A stretch of DNA of 64,000 nucleotides from Albula goreensis (GCA_022829145.1 CM040743.1:5091146-5155145); one strand, 5' to 3'; positions 44,666 through 58,020 are shown, numbered from the stretch's first letter. Program-made: numbers and translations. The notes: a model not told the origin generated them from the sequence alone.

Positions 44666-47599
44666 AGATTATTTTAATAGTTGATAATGTTCATACAGAT
44701 TTCAAAAATGCTACCCACATTTTGCAGTTTCAACTGGAAAGACTCACATAGTCCCACCCACTGCGGAGTCATTTTAGTTCCATTTGGTGGCTTACATTAA
44801 GCTTTATACATATCTAGCTAGGCAAATCGGTTCCCAGCAATGATTCTTTGCTATGCTTCCAGTGCACCACTGGTTGGATTTCGCTGGCCACCTAGCATAC
44901 AGAGTTAGGAGGCTAGCAAGGTTGCTTTGCTACTGTTGTGTGATGCTTGTCATTTTGTCACAGAGAGCAAATGTGCATGCTATTCAGACAGCTTGCTATG
45001 TACCTGAAAAAACAAAATATCATGATAGCTAGTCCTCAAGCTAGCCATCCAGCTATTTTGGCCCATTCCTACACTGTTCAACAGGCAAACTGGAAATACC
45101 TGAAACAGCTAAGTTGTTAGCTAACTATCATAGGCACTGCAGCTTGAAATGTAAAAAGAATGAGTCATGCAAAGACTGTGCTGTTCAAAGACGTTGATAG
45201 ACACACGAACAACCGCCCCATACAGCTTCAGTAAAACTGTGATTCCCTGTTCCAGTGGCAAAGGGACTTAGATCTTCAGGTCAGTAAGTGAATCCTTGGT
45301 AGGCCTGAAGTCCATCTTTTCACCCCACAAAAGGTACTGGACTTTTCTGGCTTACCAATATGGCGTTGACAACCTGATACATTTTACAATGACACTTGAC
45401 TAAAGTCAAACACATTGCTTGGTTCACAATTTCATATCTGTGATTCAATAAATCTTACATACAGAATTCAAATTTTCAAAATAATGCATATATTTTATGT
45501 CCTGAGACTGTCTAACTAACTGAAACCAGTGACATCTCTATGAAATTAAATACGGAAAGTAAATGATGTCATCACTTTGCAAAAAAATTATGACAAGTTT
45601 AAAACTTGGTTCAACTACTAAATTTCTGCCAAACTAAGCTTGCAATTGCAAGCTTCACAACTGCCAACAGTTCTATGTGTGCAAAAATATAGTTAAACAA
45701 TAATATTTTGCTATAACTTTTATAACTGTGCACAATATGCTAGTATTGTGGGACGTCCTGTCAGGAAACAGTAGCCTACAACACAGTAACGGATGACCTG
45801 AATGGCGCTCGCATGTAGTGTTTCTGCTGAAAACATGGCAGCAGCAACACCAAAAGTGGCCTGTATGAAAAAGTATGAAAGCCTGTATGAATTACGGTGC
45901 CCACGTACAAACTATGTGATTGCTACAGTACATGATAGTAAGTTTGTAGTACTCTATGAGTCATTTAAACTTCAGTCACCACTGTAACACTTCTGAATTG
46001 ACTACAGTAACACTTCAGATATCCAAAGTATTGCTATGACATAGGCCCATGTACAGTGGTCTCTTACAGGGATATTATAGTTCTTTTTCATATGAGAATA
46101 AGCAGATTTGATTTACTTAGTGTAGACTGACTTGCATTGGAGGGAGAGGGGTGGGGGGGAATGGAGAGATAGCAAAGGAATCTTCCGCTTCGGTCAGGCG
46201 AGGTAACTGAGCAGAACACTGGGCAAACGAGCTCCAAAGAGCTATGGCAAAGCCATGGCTTCCTGAAATCAAGTGTTCCCCTCTCAGAGCAAGGTCACTG
46301 CTAGAAGGCTAATGAGAATTTAGGTACACGGGCTTCCTAGATGCAGCTGTACAGCCTTTGTCACACACACACACGCACGCACGCACACACACAGTATTGA
46401 TTTACTGCAGAGTAATTGGCAACGCTGAAGTTGATGAAAACATCCAACTCCCCGTCGTTGACCTCCCCCCCTTCCTTTTCGGTTCAGGGTGATGCCGTTG
46501 AATGAGAGGCCCGCGCTGTTTGACAGTGGGCCGGGCCGCTTCCCTTAACCGTCAGCCCCTCTCCACTTAATTGAGTGTCATACAAGTCCCTATCACTACA
46601 GTAAAAACAATTACAGGCATCTTATTTCCAAAAGATAAATCTTTTCTGACCTCAAAAAATGGTTTGTGGCCTGTTAAAACACTGAACTCTTCCAGGTGAA
46701 CTTTTGTTTGAAGTTTTTTAAATATTTTATTTTACCCATTGTTATTTTTACTATTATTGGCGAAAACGTTCACAGTTAGGATTTGGCACATATAATGTCC
46801 TCCCGCCCTTCCCCGGTGTCCACCATCTCAAAACTTTCCATAAAACCTTTAGCATTTGTCCTAAGTATTGGTATTCGCATTAAAAATTACCAGTTGGTTT
46901 ATGCAAAATACTGCAGTATAAACAGCTATAACATCGATACATGCTCAGTTGCACACATGTTGGCAAGGCAGGTCGTCCACCAAATGTACGTGATAAAAAC
47001 GCACCATACAAGAGGCATGTAGATATACGGGCCACTGCTACACTGCAGTATAAAATTATGAACTTCATCTGTGAAAAAAACCGACATTGAGACTGTGTTT
47101 TAAGCCATCAATTTACTCAATGGAAAAACAACGTTATACGCAGTACTGCAGGTAGGACAGCCATCAGAAAATCTATATGCTTCCACACGCTGAACTTGAA
47201 AATAAATTCGTGAACGGTCATTCCTAGACGAACATAAACAGACGCTGCCCAGTCATTTTCCCTGATCTCGATTTACATATTTTCTTGAAACCGGCAGCAG
47301 TCAAAAATATTGCTGAGTCTAGCACGTAACGTTAGCAAAGTCCCATTACATTTAACGATTGCCTTTTTTTGCGGGGCTGTAAGTTTAAGCGCCGTTATGA
47401 TAAGCAATTGCAGATGCGTTTTTGCCCGTGTGTTTACCCCCGGCTCTCTGTCCTGCGTTGCCGAAAAAAAAAACGTCGTGCAAAAAAATAGACTCCCCCA
47501 GCTAAACCAGAGAAGCCGACTGTGAGCTATGCATGAGGAAAAAGAAATACTAAATTTCGTACAATAATTGTAAACACATCAAGAATAAGACTCACGTAC

Positions 47600-47760
47600 C
47601 TAGAAGATGCTTAACGCTGCCGAGGCAGTTTCCCAGTTCTCAGCTTCAGCGGCTGAGAGCTCTATACGGGGCTGCTGCTGGAGCTTGCCTATTACGGGGA
47701 CAGAGAGGAACTAGATGGAATGGGTTTTCCTCGCTACGCTATCATCTCGTCACATGTGTA
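47600..47760 (-). other. Candidate untranslated leader exon of JCAD
   Basis: On the minus strand a good donor, TTCTAG|gtacgtgag, lies at 47600/47599, preceded by about 160 nt of unique, moderately GC-rich sequence with no repeat signature. JCAD needs an upstream noncoding exon because its exon 2 starts at a splice acceptor, and this is the best donor-bounded block I saw upstream. The start of the exon is not defined. Inference from one splice site only. Confidence 0.28.
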
Positions 47761-48599
47761 AAAGATTTCAGAATGGTTTCTTCCAAAGTGTGGGAGAAGT
47801 TTTATAACCGCGTCAGGCGTAATTTCGCTATTTCACATCGTCTTAATCGCTGGCAGCTGTTAGGATAATGAAATCAAACTAAACTAGCCTAATCCTAGGG
47901 CAACATATATTTTTGTAAAGTACTTGAAACGAATCGGAAAACAGTTCTTCAGTATTCACAAATATGGAAACACATTATCATGATAGTCATATTTGCATTC
48001 CTCATTACTGAAATAGCTTGCACAAATCACAGATCAATTTCACTGATGAAAGTTACTGTTTTGCTAAGGCCCACCAAGTAAAAAATAGTTTAAATGAGAA
48101 GACATTTGAAAATAAACTATCTTGCTCATTGCATGAATATTTGTACTATTAAAACAGTCTCAGATGGAGAGAGCTGCTCTCTTTTTACTGTCACTGAAAT
48201 GGACAGGGAACTAGGGCTTTCACAATATTGACACAGATGTTACATATAACCAAATCCAAAGGAAAAAAGTTTGGTATCTTGGGTCTTCCCTGAGTGGAAA
48301 TTGGTTCAGCTCTAGCCAGGACAGTGATTTAACCTAGATGTTTCAAACTTCAAAGTTTCCATGCAGTGTCATCATTTTGACAGTTACTAATTCAGACACT
48401 GATTATCTCAGCGGCGTATTTATTTATAATAGTGACTGGTTTATTTAATGGTTAATCTAACTGATGTTTATCTGTTTCCTGGAAATGAAGAAGCTGCACT
48501 AAGAGGTCTACTGCGCCATACATGAGGAAAATACCCCCTATGGCTGTTACGGTTAAGAGAGATGATAAAGAAAAATAAAATACATGCAATAAGTGTTTC

Positions 48600-48695
48600 G
48601 TGTTGTGTGTATGTATGTGTGCGTGTGTATGTATGAAAGTATGTATGTGTATAATATAGTATAATATATGTGTGTGTGTGTGTATGCATGTATGT
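48600..48695. repeat. TG/TATG-rich microsatellite
   Basis: Degenerate tgtg and tatgtatg units with a (TG)n core at about 48668-48681. Confidence 0.85.
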
Positions 48696-49309
48696 TGTTA
48701 GAAGTGCCGTTCTATCTTACTATATTTTATTTTGAACATAAAACAAACCAGAAAAATAATGTCCCCTCACTTGCTCAGTAACTTTATAAACCAGATAGTG
48801 ACATAACAGCTGTGTGAGAGCACACGTCAAGGCGCTGTTTAGGAGGCTGACAGAAAACTGACTTTTTATGGCCAAAATGCTAATGCTTTCACTGGCATGT
48901 TAGTTTTCAGACCTGGATCGCTGTGCACCACCATTTTCACACTACAGGACTTTATATGTAGCTGAGAAATGTCAGGATGGATACAAGGTCAGGTGGTATG
49001 AGGTATGTATCATAGTGGTCATGAGGTATGTATATTACACAAAAACAGCCAATTTAACACTAGAACTACAGCATGGAGAAATGTGAGAAGTACAATAAGT
49101 CCACCCACTGAGATCATGACATTTTTACCCATATCCTGCAGAGTACTCATAGTATGTAGCACCAGACTGTACATCTCTTTGGTTTCTCAGATTTATTTGA
49201 AAAGTCCTTCAACACATTTCCTATGTGCTAATGCCACCGTTGCCTTGGTTAAAAGTTAGCTTAGATTAACTTCTGTCCCTTAATTTAAAAAAAAAATACA
49301 TTAAAAACA

Positions 49310-49440
49310 AGGTACAAGTATGGTTTAGGGAAACACTGAACTGCTTGTCCTTAAATTGGGTACAAGGGCAGTGGCCTATGTGGGAACTGAACCTGCAATC
49401 CCTGAGTTATAAACCCAACTCCCTGAACATTACATCAGCT
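49310..49440 (-). mobile_element. SINE fragment (tRNA-type B box)
   Basis: On the minus strand 'gggattgcaggttcagttcc' is a B-box region followed by the SINE body with 'ccactgcccttgtaccc'. The tail is missing or diverged. Confidence 0.5.
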
Positions 49441-50639
49441 ATGCTGTTAGTCATTGTTTACAAGCATGTCATTACAATGTTATTAACCACCAATAAACAT
49501 TCAATTTTGTGTTGTAAACCATACATCATCATCATCATCATTATCACTGTCAACATCAACACAGCTCAGACTTGAGCTTATGCTACTTGCTATTAATAGT
49601 TACAGCTTGTTATTAATATTTACTGTAGATAATCAGAGTAGGTTACCAAGAGAACTGCAAAGTAAAGTATGACTGGCCATGTGTTAGACCTATTCAGAGT
49701 AACAGTTAAAAACAAAATGTAAACTTTTTTCATGTCTCTTTTTCTCATGCTAAAGTTGGTGCCACTATAAAAACGAACACATACTCCGCTTGTTTTACAC
49801 GCTGCAACCGATCGTCACCAAAACCATCCAAACCAAAAGCCATCAGTCTGAATCGGGCCTGTCATTGTTTGGGGCCGTTTGTGGCTTAGGGACGGTCCTG
49901 TGGGTGTAGTATACAGAGAGCTGCTGCGAGACGCCACATGATGTCCTAAACAGCAGTGATGTGGTACATGTGAGGTCCAGCGTCAGTGTAGCGCTCTGGT
50001 TGTAGCGCTCTGATTACCGTGGCGATGCCTGAGTGTATTGTTTTTGTGGCCACACTCTTGACATGTGAATGATGTGATCAGGTCCTCTACGTCAAACAAA
50101 AACATTTTGAGCTCGTCCATTTCTGTAATTTACACAGAACATTGAGTATCCGGAGACGGATTTACACACAAGCATCCATTGTTGAGGAGGAAAAAAATAT
50201 GAAAGAAAAATATGATGCACTTATAAAAATGTAGACAAATTGTTGAGTTTTGGTAGAGAAAATATGTCTACAAGAACATAGTCCAGTTATAATAATAATA
50301 ATAAACTTGGGCGTATCCACGGCGACTGTACGAGCACCTCTCATTATGTAATCAGATACTTTGTTGCCATCATAAACACAGATTATCTTTCATAAACTAG
50401 GGCAGACCCACATAGTAGAACACAAGTAAATGTCTGAGGAGGTGGGTGGGGCCAGGTTTCCTCTCTGTAGGGACTTTTTGGAGGGCTGTAATGACACAAA
50501 CAACATCATAATTCATAATAATAGGAATGGATCAATCAGCCCCACTCCACTCATAGTTTACCAAATCGTCTGCTAGACACCTGGGTCATATAATAGAGAA
50601 GGTTAAACTGACCCTTGATAAGCAGTCCTGCATGAAGAT

Positions 50640-50740
50640 GCTTTATAAATATGGGTGCTGATCTAGGATCAGCTTTGCCTGTTAGCTGATAATGGATGAG
50701 ATTGGAATACGGCCAGGCCAAAACTGACCTCAGATCAGTA
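50640..50740. mobile_element. Foldback MITE with GATCTAGGATCAG arms
   Basis: The left arm ggtgctgatctaggatcag pairs imperfectly with the right arm ctgacctcagatcagtactc across about 50 bp. This resembles a palindromic repeat common in teleost genomes. Confidence 0.55.
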
Positions 50741-51339
50741 CTCTTAACTTTTTATCTTTATGAGTAAGAGCTGAGAATGCTCTCAGACTCATTCCCTGTC
50801 ACACCACCTTCGGACTGCATTTGCCGGAAAGATCAACACCTTGACTATATGGTGCTAAAACACTGACCGTTTCTGCATGGCCGAGCATAATCGAGGATGT
50901 GAGAAATTTAGAGCTTAAAATAGCGAGGTGAAAGACATATTTAATTTCACATCAACCTTTGTCAGTTGTGGTTGTCAGCAATGTTTGTAGTGTATCGTAT
51001 AGTCACAAAAAATACATAATTAGTCTGGAACAACTGGAGGCCAAACAGCCAAATGAACTGAGACTAGGTACTTTTCAATGACTGAGAAACAGCATTTCAA
51101 CCTGCAACGTCTTTTTAATGAAGATGGAAGTGTCGCTTGACAGATTGAGGGAAACAAATGCAATATATTTTAAAATAATTTTATACTACTGAATACATAA
51201 AACACTGTAAAACAATAGGTAGACTTTGTTCAAACATGGACAATATCCATGATGGACAAAACATGGATAATAACGATATCATGTTATTAAATGAGGGTGT
51301 TTGGTTAACAGAAGAAGATGAAAACGGGGTGTGTTTGTG

Positions 51340-51560
51340 AGCATAGCTGCCCTGAGGCAGACAGAGACGGACTGCGCTGTGGAAACGCCCCTCTCTCGGC
51401 CGAGCCCCGTGCTTGCTCCCGCGTCGCACGGCGAGAGATTTGGCAGGGAGCAGAAGCTCGCTCTCGGTCGGCACGTCGCCTCCTCGCCTGTGACACGCAG
51501 ACGGTGCGCGGCTGATTAAATGCGTCCGGCCGGCTCGCGGGGGGATTCTCTCGCCAACTA
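51340..51560. promoter_or_regulatory. CpG island without an assigned gene
   Basis: About 220 bp with roughly 25 CpG dinucleotides, including ctctctcggccgagccccg and gcgtccggccggctcgcgg, set in AT-rich DNA. It lies about 15 kb upstream of JCAD coding exon 2 and 9 kb before the candidate plus-strand gene, so it could be a promoter for either or for a noncoding RNA. The ORFs in it are short and unconvincing. Confidence 0.4.
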
Positions 51561-52069
51561 TGACATCACTGCACTTAGAGAGGGAACCCTTTGCGAGGCT
51601 CCTGAGTCCTAGGGTTGCTTTTCCTGGCCTGAATTACAGTGTTGTGGGGCCACAGAGACCTGAGGACCACAGTCACCCCCACCATCTGGTTTTTATCCAT
51701 AAATCTTCACAGATAACTATAATATTCAAACTATTACTTGTAAAAAAAAAGATGTAATTCCACAATTCTTGTTCCAGAAGATGTCAGCTGGTTCTACGAT
51801 ATGCATGTTATGAAATGTGTTGTTAAGTGTACCTAAAACAGACCTTTGGTTGAACAGTGCATGCCCCTTTCAACATTATTCAACATTATTCATACGCCAC
51901 TGTAAACTCTTATGATACATTCTTAAGATACATTCACACACCACTATACTCTTACTGAGCATACCTTCACTAAAAGGTAAATTACACTGGTCTTGTGACA
52001 GGAGGTTGAATCAGCAAACTGGTGACCAACAATGTATAAAAAAACAATGAGGAGTCAGGAAATGCATAT

Positions 52070-52275
52070 GGGCTGGTAGCAGTGGTCCAATGATGTTGTA
52101 ACTCAACCCAATGAGGTTGCAGGTTTGATTCCAAGGTAGGGCACTGCCATTATACCCACCCTGTGCAAGGTACATGACTCAAACAGCCTCAAATCGTAAC
52201 TATCAAGCAGTAAGTTGCTCTGGATAAGAGTGCCGAACAAATACCTACAAATGTCAAATAAATAAAAAAAAAAAA
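52070..52275 (+). mobile_element. tRNA-derived SINE with LINE-like 3' tail
   Basis: The head has an A-box-like tggtagcagtggtc and a B box, ggtttgattcc, at about 52128-52138. The body continues to 'ttgctctggataagagtgcc', the common fish SINE/LINE tail, and ends in an A-rich run at 52260-52275. It is the most complete SINE in the window. Internal pol III promoter boxes are visible, but it is not a tRNA gene. Confidence 0.7.
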
Positions 52276-52679
52276 TGGTGGAGGTTGATCAGGTCAGACT
52301 GATTTACTGGCTCCTGGAGACACACATGGACATTGTTGCTGTCGCAAAGAAACGCAGCATCCGCAATGCCTGCCGATTTCTGACATGTTGCTTTATCAGT
52401 TGGGCAGGTCTAAGACACCTAAAACGCCTCGTGTCCCCTCCAGTGCTTCAGCGAGAGCGAGGCGTGCGAACAGAGGATCCCATTACGCGCGACCGCGGTG
52501 AAGGGACTCCGCCTGACCTTGAGATCTAAATAATTACTTTTTTCACTCTGCCAAGTTTCTGCTCTCCTGTTATGATCTGTGTCCCCTTGTCCCCAACCGA
52601 CCTCTCTTTCTATGTCACAGAAAAACCTTGAGCCCTAAACCGTTTAGCGCAAGTGCGACTATAGCTTTAAAACCTTGTT

Positions 52680-52875
52680 ACTGTTTACTCTCTTTGCAAA
52701 CACCCTTATCCTCAGGAGGCTTACAAAGGCTTTACATTTTTTTACCCATAATCCATTTACACAGCAGGATATGTAACTAAAGCAATAGCAGGATGGGTAC
52801 CTTGCTCAAGGAATTCAAAATGGAACATCCACCCCTCTGGGGTTCAAACCCAAATTTCAAGCCATTGGTTCTCTG
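52680..52875 (-). mobile_element. Degenerate SINE
   Basis: Reverse orientation: B-box-like ggttcaaaccc complement near 52841-52850, 'ggtaccttgctcaaggaatt' body at about 52797, and a decayed tail (ttatcctcaggaggcttaca) at 52705-52730. The same architecture as the other SINEs here. Confidence 0.5.
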
Positions 52876-53849
52876 GCTCGGTTTCCCAAAATCAGAAAGA
52901 GCGGGCCTGTTTCTGAATGAATCACAGGACAGTGTGGGTTACTTTGTGTTTTTTTTTCCAGGACTTAATTTATTTATTTATTTTATTTAAAAAATCAAGT
53001 TAAATAGTTGGTTACGCAGTTATTTCTCATGGCTTTTTTTTTGGGTCTGATTGTGCCCTCATTGTGCGCAATCCTTGCAAAAATTGGGGTTGAGGGGCTA
53101 TACCCTTAACTCCAAGGCACCATGGAGACAGTGTGGCCCAGTCGAGGAACTGGGCTTGTTGGAGATCCAAAGGTTCTAAAGGGAACCGAAACTGCATTAG
53201 TAAAACATGCATCTGCACAAGTGTACACAGACTGTATTTGGGCATACAGTACACTTATATAGCTGTCTATTTCACTGAAGCAGTCTGAATGCAGTGTGGT
53301 TCAATTGCTATTGATTAGCAATTATATAATGTAACTACACCTTTGCAAAAGGCATTTTGAGGCTAACCCCAGCCCTTTGAAATGCTGACGTGCTTTACAA
53401 AAGCAATTATTACTTTACTATAACTTAAAACTTTTGTAAAAAGGCATTTTCTTCGTAGTGATTCCACCATTGGCTCACACAATTAGAATCAATGTCTCAG
53501 TATCTCTGAGTACTCGTGAATCCCTCACAGAGTACTGAGTACTCTGATTCGAGTACAGTTTGAGTCTTGCTCATCACACCTGCCTCCCATAACCCTCCTA
53601 CCCAAGTCTATTTCCTTAAGCCATGACAACAACAGCTCTGTCCTTGGAGCCGGACAGCCCCCTTCCTCTCCTTCAAGATCCAATAGGATTACAGCTACTC
53701 ATGATCCCCAGAGCTAGCGCTGCACCGCATCGCTGTGTCACCTCCTCCCCGCGCGCCCCGCGCTCCCCACGACGATGACACAATGTGACGGGACACTGAG
53801 TGACAGGCGCCAGGCTCCTGGGCACAGCAGACAGGAGCGCACTGAGAGT

Positions 53850-54480
53850 GGGGTGGGGATACACACACGCATAGACACATACACGCACTAACACATACTC
53901 ACACCCACTCACAAACACACACATACTAACACATACTCACACCCACACACACGCATAGACACATACACGCACTAACACATACTCACACCCACTCACACAC
54001 ACACACATACTAACACATACTCACACCCACACACACGCATACACACACACACATAGACACACACATACTCACACCAACACACACATAGTCACATACACGC
54101 ACTAACACATACTCACACCCACATACACACACACACTAACACACACACATAGACACACACACACTAACACATACTCACACACAAACACATACTCTCACAC
54201 ACATTAACACATACTCACACCCACACACACTAACACATACTCACACACCCACACACACACATACTCACAAACATGCACTAACACACACTACATGCACACA
54301 CACTCAAACTCATACACAATTCACTGAAATATACTCACACATTTGCGTACACACACATACACATGCACACACACACGCACACACATACACACACACTCAC
54401 TCAAACTCATATGCACCTACTGACACATACTCACACATGCACATACACTGACACACACAAACAAGACACTCAGAAACACG
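53850..54480. repeat. CA-rich minisatellite built on ctaacacatactcacaccc
   Basis: Repeated ctaacacatactcacaccca units interleaved with (CA)n and catagacacatacacgca; for example the copies near 53888, 53928, 53972 and 54011. About 630 bp. Confidence 0.9.
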
Positions 54481-55921
54481 CAGAAACTCTCAAAGTACCA
54501 GAGAATGTGAAAAAGAGGGACAATTCTGACATGAGAAAATAAATAAATAAATAAAAAGGCAAATGTCATCTTGTAAGATATATACTCCATCTTTAGATGG
54601 TGCATATATCTTATGGAAATGAAATGCATGGAAATACAATATGTCAAGACTTTGCAGCACTTGAAAAAATATTGCCAAATATACAAATAGCTTCATTTTG
54701 CAGATATGCAAAGTATTTTTAAAACATACGAGCCTGAGAATTACATTTATCATCATATTTTCCCAATAGGTCCATATATTCCGATATATTGTGGCTTTTA
54801 ATTGGTGGCTTTCACATTTAAGAAAATAAGCATTTGACAGAGGATGTCTGTGAAACACAGTTGAACAGAGTGCGGTGAGAGTTTTGGTTTTTAATGTCCC
54901 TGGTCCGGATGGAAATGAGTGGAATTGACTCCAGACGTGTACTGCTGTTTTCACAGTTTGGCGAAGATCTCCAAATCCGTGGAAGAGCTTCGCGGTGCGG
55001 TACAGAACTTGGCCGCGGTTTGGTCGATTTGGTAAACTGAGCCGTGGAAAGAAACTGGGGCACAAACTGTCTGGAAATGGGGCTCCCGCTGAGCTTTACT
55101 TCGCCTACCCTTCCCCTGTACGTTTCAGACCACATTGATGTGGAAATTTGGAACTGAAACAAGCAAAGTTTACTGCAGTATTTTCCTCAATCGCCTCGGT
55201 CCACATCGGGCTGATCTTCAGGCCCATGTATGTCCAGCTAACAGAAGGACCTGACTGCACAGCCTGGTTGGTAGCTGATTTCCAAGAGACAAAGGGGTGT
55301 GTCTCAAGAAGATATCCAGGAGATGATGGTTTTCAGGAGAACGGACGTGCAGAAATGTTGCTGGTACCACTTTCAGGAGAAACTCTTTCAGGAGATTTCA
55401 GCAAAACAGAGGTGCCCCCCAAAAAGTTTTGTAGGAGATTTGACATAATTTTATGGGACTGTGGATGTTTGAATTTGAATGTAGGAGACTAGATTCAATC
55501 AAAGGAACTTAGGATGGGATTCAATCAACATTTGACCTTACATTTCCCTTTGTGGTTGCAATTGCTCTTAAAGAGACTAAGTGTGTTTGACTGAATACTG
55601 CCCAAAGGCTGTCTGGAAACTGATGATGCACAGATAGTATATTCTATACCTGTGCAGCATAATCTATGCATGATTTGCTCATGTATACTGTGCTGGACAC
55701 TGTTACACTTTTCATCAGTGACCCAATGAGCACAGTATGTGAATAAAATGGTGCGCAAACCTAATGTCTAAAGCCAGTGGGCCCAGTGCTCATTTGAGGG
55801 GGATGCCACCGCCCTTTTTAACCCGCCATCCCCATTTTACATGTGTGTGACCTTTCTGCTGGTCTGTAAAAGGCCTCACACTAACATACAAACACACAGG
55901 CATACTCACATACATACGCTT

Positions 55922-55922
<1 letters not shown>

Positions 55923-55977
<55 letters not shown>
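55923..55977. repeat. (CA)n microsatellite
   Basis: About 27 uninterrupted CA units. Confidence 0.98.
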
Positions 55978-55979
<2 letters not shown>

Positions 55980-56339
55980 ACACGTACACACACACTCATA
56001 AACACAGACCTGTCTGCTAGTCAGTTAAACTGTCTCACCCTGGGCAGGAGACCTTGACCTTTGCCTCTCCCCCGTAATCATGTCACACTCCAGACCGTAT
56101 CTCTGGAGGAGATATTCTGCAGACAGACAGACAAGTGTCGCCTTAAAGGCCCATTTGACTCATCCTGCTTTTTTCAGCGATGTCGCACATCTTGTAGCCG
56201 CGCAGTGAAAATGCACAATGATCCAAATAAGAACGCTGATCAACGTCAGTAAAATTTCAGTGAAAGTGTGAGTATTTTTTTTTTGGCCAGGACAACAATT
56301 CCTGACGTCATCCTAAAATCAATTTCCCATCCTATGATG

Positions 56340-56840
56340 TTCATTCTTGCATATATTATTACAGATGTGGCTTAGCTACCTTTCTTGCATATATTATTAC
56401 AGATGTGGCTTAGCTACCTTTTTTGAGAAGTTACTGATCAAACGAAGGCATTACTGGCACATTTCCAACTATTGCAGTTTGGTAAAATAGAGATTCGGGA
56501 GAAGAACTCTCAGACAACCTCTCTACCCATCGCACCCCTTCCGGTCCCTACAGGTATATAAACACCACGTACCTTTACCCATCATGCTCAGCATTTCCGG
56601 CATCCCACCTCCTTCCCATCTCCACCTTCATCCTCTCTTTTTCTGGGGGGTTCATAATCCTAACTACTATTCCAATTTCTTTCAGCCAAAAGGAAGGGGG
56701 GGGGTTTCCCTCTCCACGAGTATGGGACGACTCCTCCCCCTTTTGACACCAAGCCCAAGTTCATTCTTTTCTATCCCTTATCAATAAACTCCTCTTAAAT
56801 ACTATATCGTTGTCTGAGAGTTCATACTACTGAATTTCTA
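56340..56840 (+). mobile_element. LTR-like block (possible solo LTR)
   Basis: It has the order of parts expected of an LTR: a duplicated 38-bp element (56345-56422), a TATA box (tatataa, 56555-56561), and an AATAAA at 56783-56788, 222 bp further on, followed by tgtctgagag. No primer-binding site, polypurine tract, internal genes or target-site duplication was identified, and the ends are not defined. It could equally be a small promoter with a downstream poly(A) site. Confidence 0.3.
56345..56422. repeat. 38-bp tandem duplication
   Basis: The segment starting ttcttgcatatattattaca and ending gcttagctaccttt is present twice, head to tail, at about 56345 and 56383, apparently identical. Confidence 0.9.
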
Positions 56841-56879
56841 TAAACTCCATTATCTCAAATCTCTACTTCTATTCTATGG

Positions 56880-57007
56880 GTACTTCCTCCTGTAAAGTCA
56901 GGCTATGATTGGCTATATGGGCATTTCCTCCTGTAAAGTCAGGCCATGATTGGCTATATGGGCATTTCCTCCTGTAAAGTCAGGCCATGATTGGCTATAT
57001 GGGCATT
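56880..57007. repeat. 41-bp tandem repeat, three copies, each with an inverted CCAAT box
   Basis: The block from ttcctcctgtaaagtcaggc to tatatggg recurs with period 41 (landmark positions 56886, 56927, 56968). Each copy contains atgattggct, an inverted CCAAT sequence. Copies 2 and 3 are nearly identical; copy 1 differs at about two sites. Confidence 0.9.
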
Positions 57008-57934
57008 TAAAGCTTCTTAAACATTATACCATTTTCACTTTAAGAGACCTGCCCTAGTGAGATAGATGTACAGTACCTGTGTATTATAGTGGCCTTGTGG
57101 TTAGTGAATCTGATCCTCTCCCTGAAAGGTTGAGCAACTACCATTTCAGCTGAGTCATGGCAAGAGATTTCAACATGGCCGCCGATGCATCTCTGCTCGG
57201 CAAAGAGGCCACAGGAAGAGAGAAGAGATGGATTATGGGTAATGGTGGACTGATTGACTGACTGAGTGGTATCATGAATCACACGTGGGGAAGTTGGCTC
57301 TCTGCAGACACAAACCACTCGAACTAAAAGTTATTTTTTTTTCAAAATGTACTGTGAAGAAGCATGATGTCCTATGGATCACCATGTAAATTTTTTTACG
57401 AGAAAAAAAAAATGAACAGGGAGCATGGAAACCAAATGAGAGGTATCATATTCAAAATAACATTGGCATTGCTGAGAGTAGCGAATAATAAAGCTGACTC
57501 TGTGTAACCCTGTCTGTCTGCCATGTGATGGGGCATGGGCTCTAATGCTATCACTTAGGCCTTCATTTGACCGACATTCGTTAGCACAGCAAAACCTGGA
57601 GCCATGGAGAATGATAAATTACATAGATATACATCCCATCTTACTAATTATAAACATATTTTATGTCTCTGAGCCTGAGTATACTTAATGCTAACTTTGT
57701 TTAAAGTGAGTTATCTTAAGGCATTGTTTTAGCAAAAATGGGTCTGTTAGCATTGTTAGCATGTGATAGGTACAGAATACTAGAGACTGGGTCATCGTTG
57801 ACTCTCATTACTGGTCTGAAAATCAGAGGCAAGGTAAGTGACCTTATAACAGAAACATGTATGTTGGGTGAACTGTCTCTGACACACTCTGACTCAGAGA
57901 GATAACATGCACAAGACCTGGGTTTAATTTACGC

Positions 57935-58020
57935 ATTAAATTGCAAGCATTTCGCTGACACTCTGATACAGAATGACTTACAATGTGAGGACGAGTGCCT
58001 TGGGGTCAAAGGTCATCAAT
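57935..58020 (-). mobile_element. Diverged SINE/LINE tail
   Basis: 'gcatttcgctgacactctga' followed by tacagaatgacttacaa is a mutated copy of the tail catttagcagacgctcttatccagagcgacttacaa family. Confidence 0.45.

Larger units (their letters stand above)
35868..47599. other. Upstream of JCAD exon 2: repeats, no coding exon
   Basis: Contains SINE, LINE, MITE and dispersed-repeat copies listed separately. The stretch 46150-46620 is unique and GC-balanced with a short CA tract (46363-46393) and looks like a conserved noncoding element. If JCAD has an upstream leader exon, this is its first intron. Confidence 0.45.

Noticed and set aside
52128-52138. tRNA gene suggested by the B box
   Set aside because: No cloverleaf or terminator; it is the head of a SINE.
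53850-54480. Interstitial telomeric repeat
   Set aside because: ctaaca occurs, but not the (TTAGGG/CCCTAA)n sequence; it is a CA minisatellite.
54490-55065. 191-codon minus-strand ORF
   Set aside because: AT-rich, hydrophobic and unstructured in its second half (FIYLFIFS from simple repeats), no recognisable motif; chance ORF more likely.
55148-55492. 114-codon plus-strand ORF with repeated caggaga motifs
   Set aside because: No recognisable domain or splice context; could be chance.
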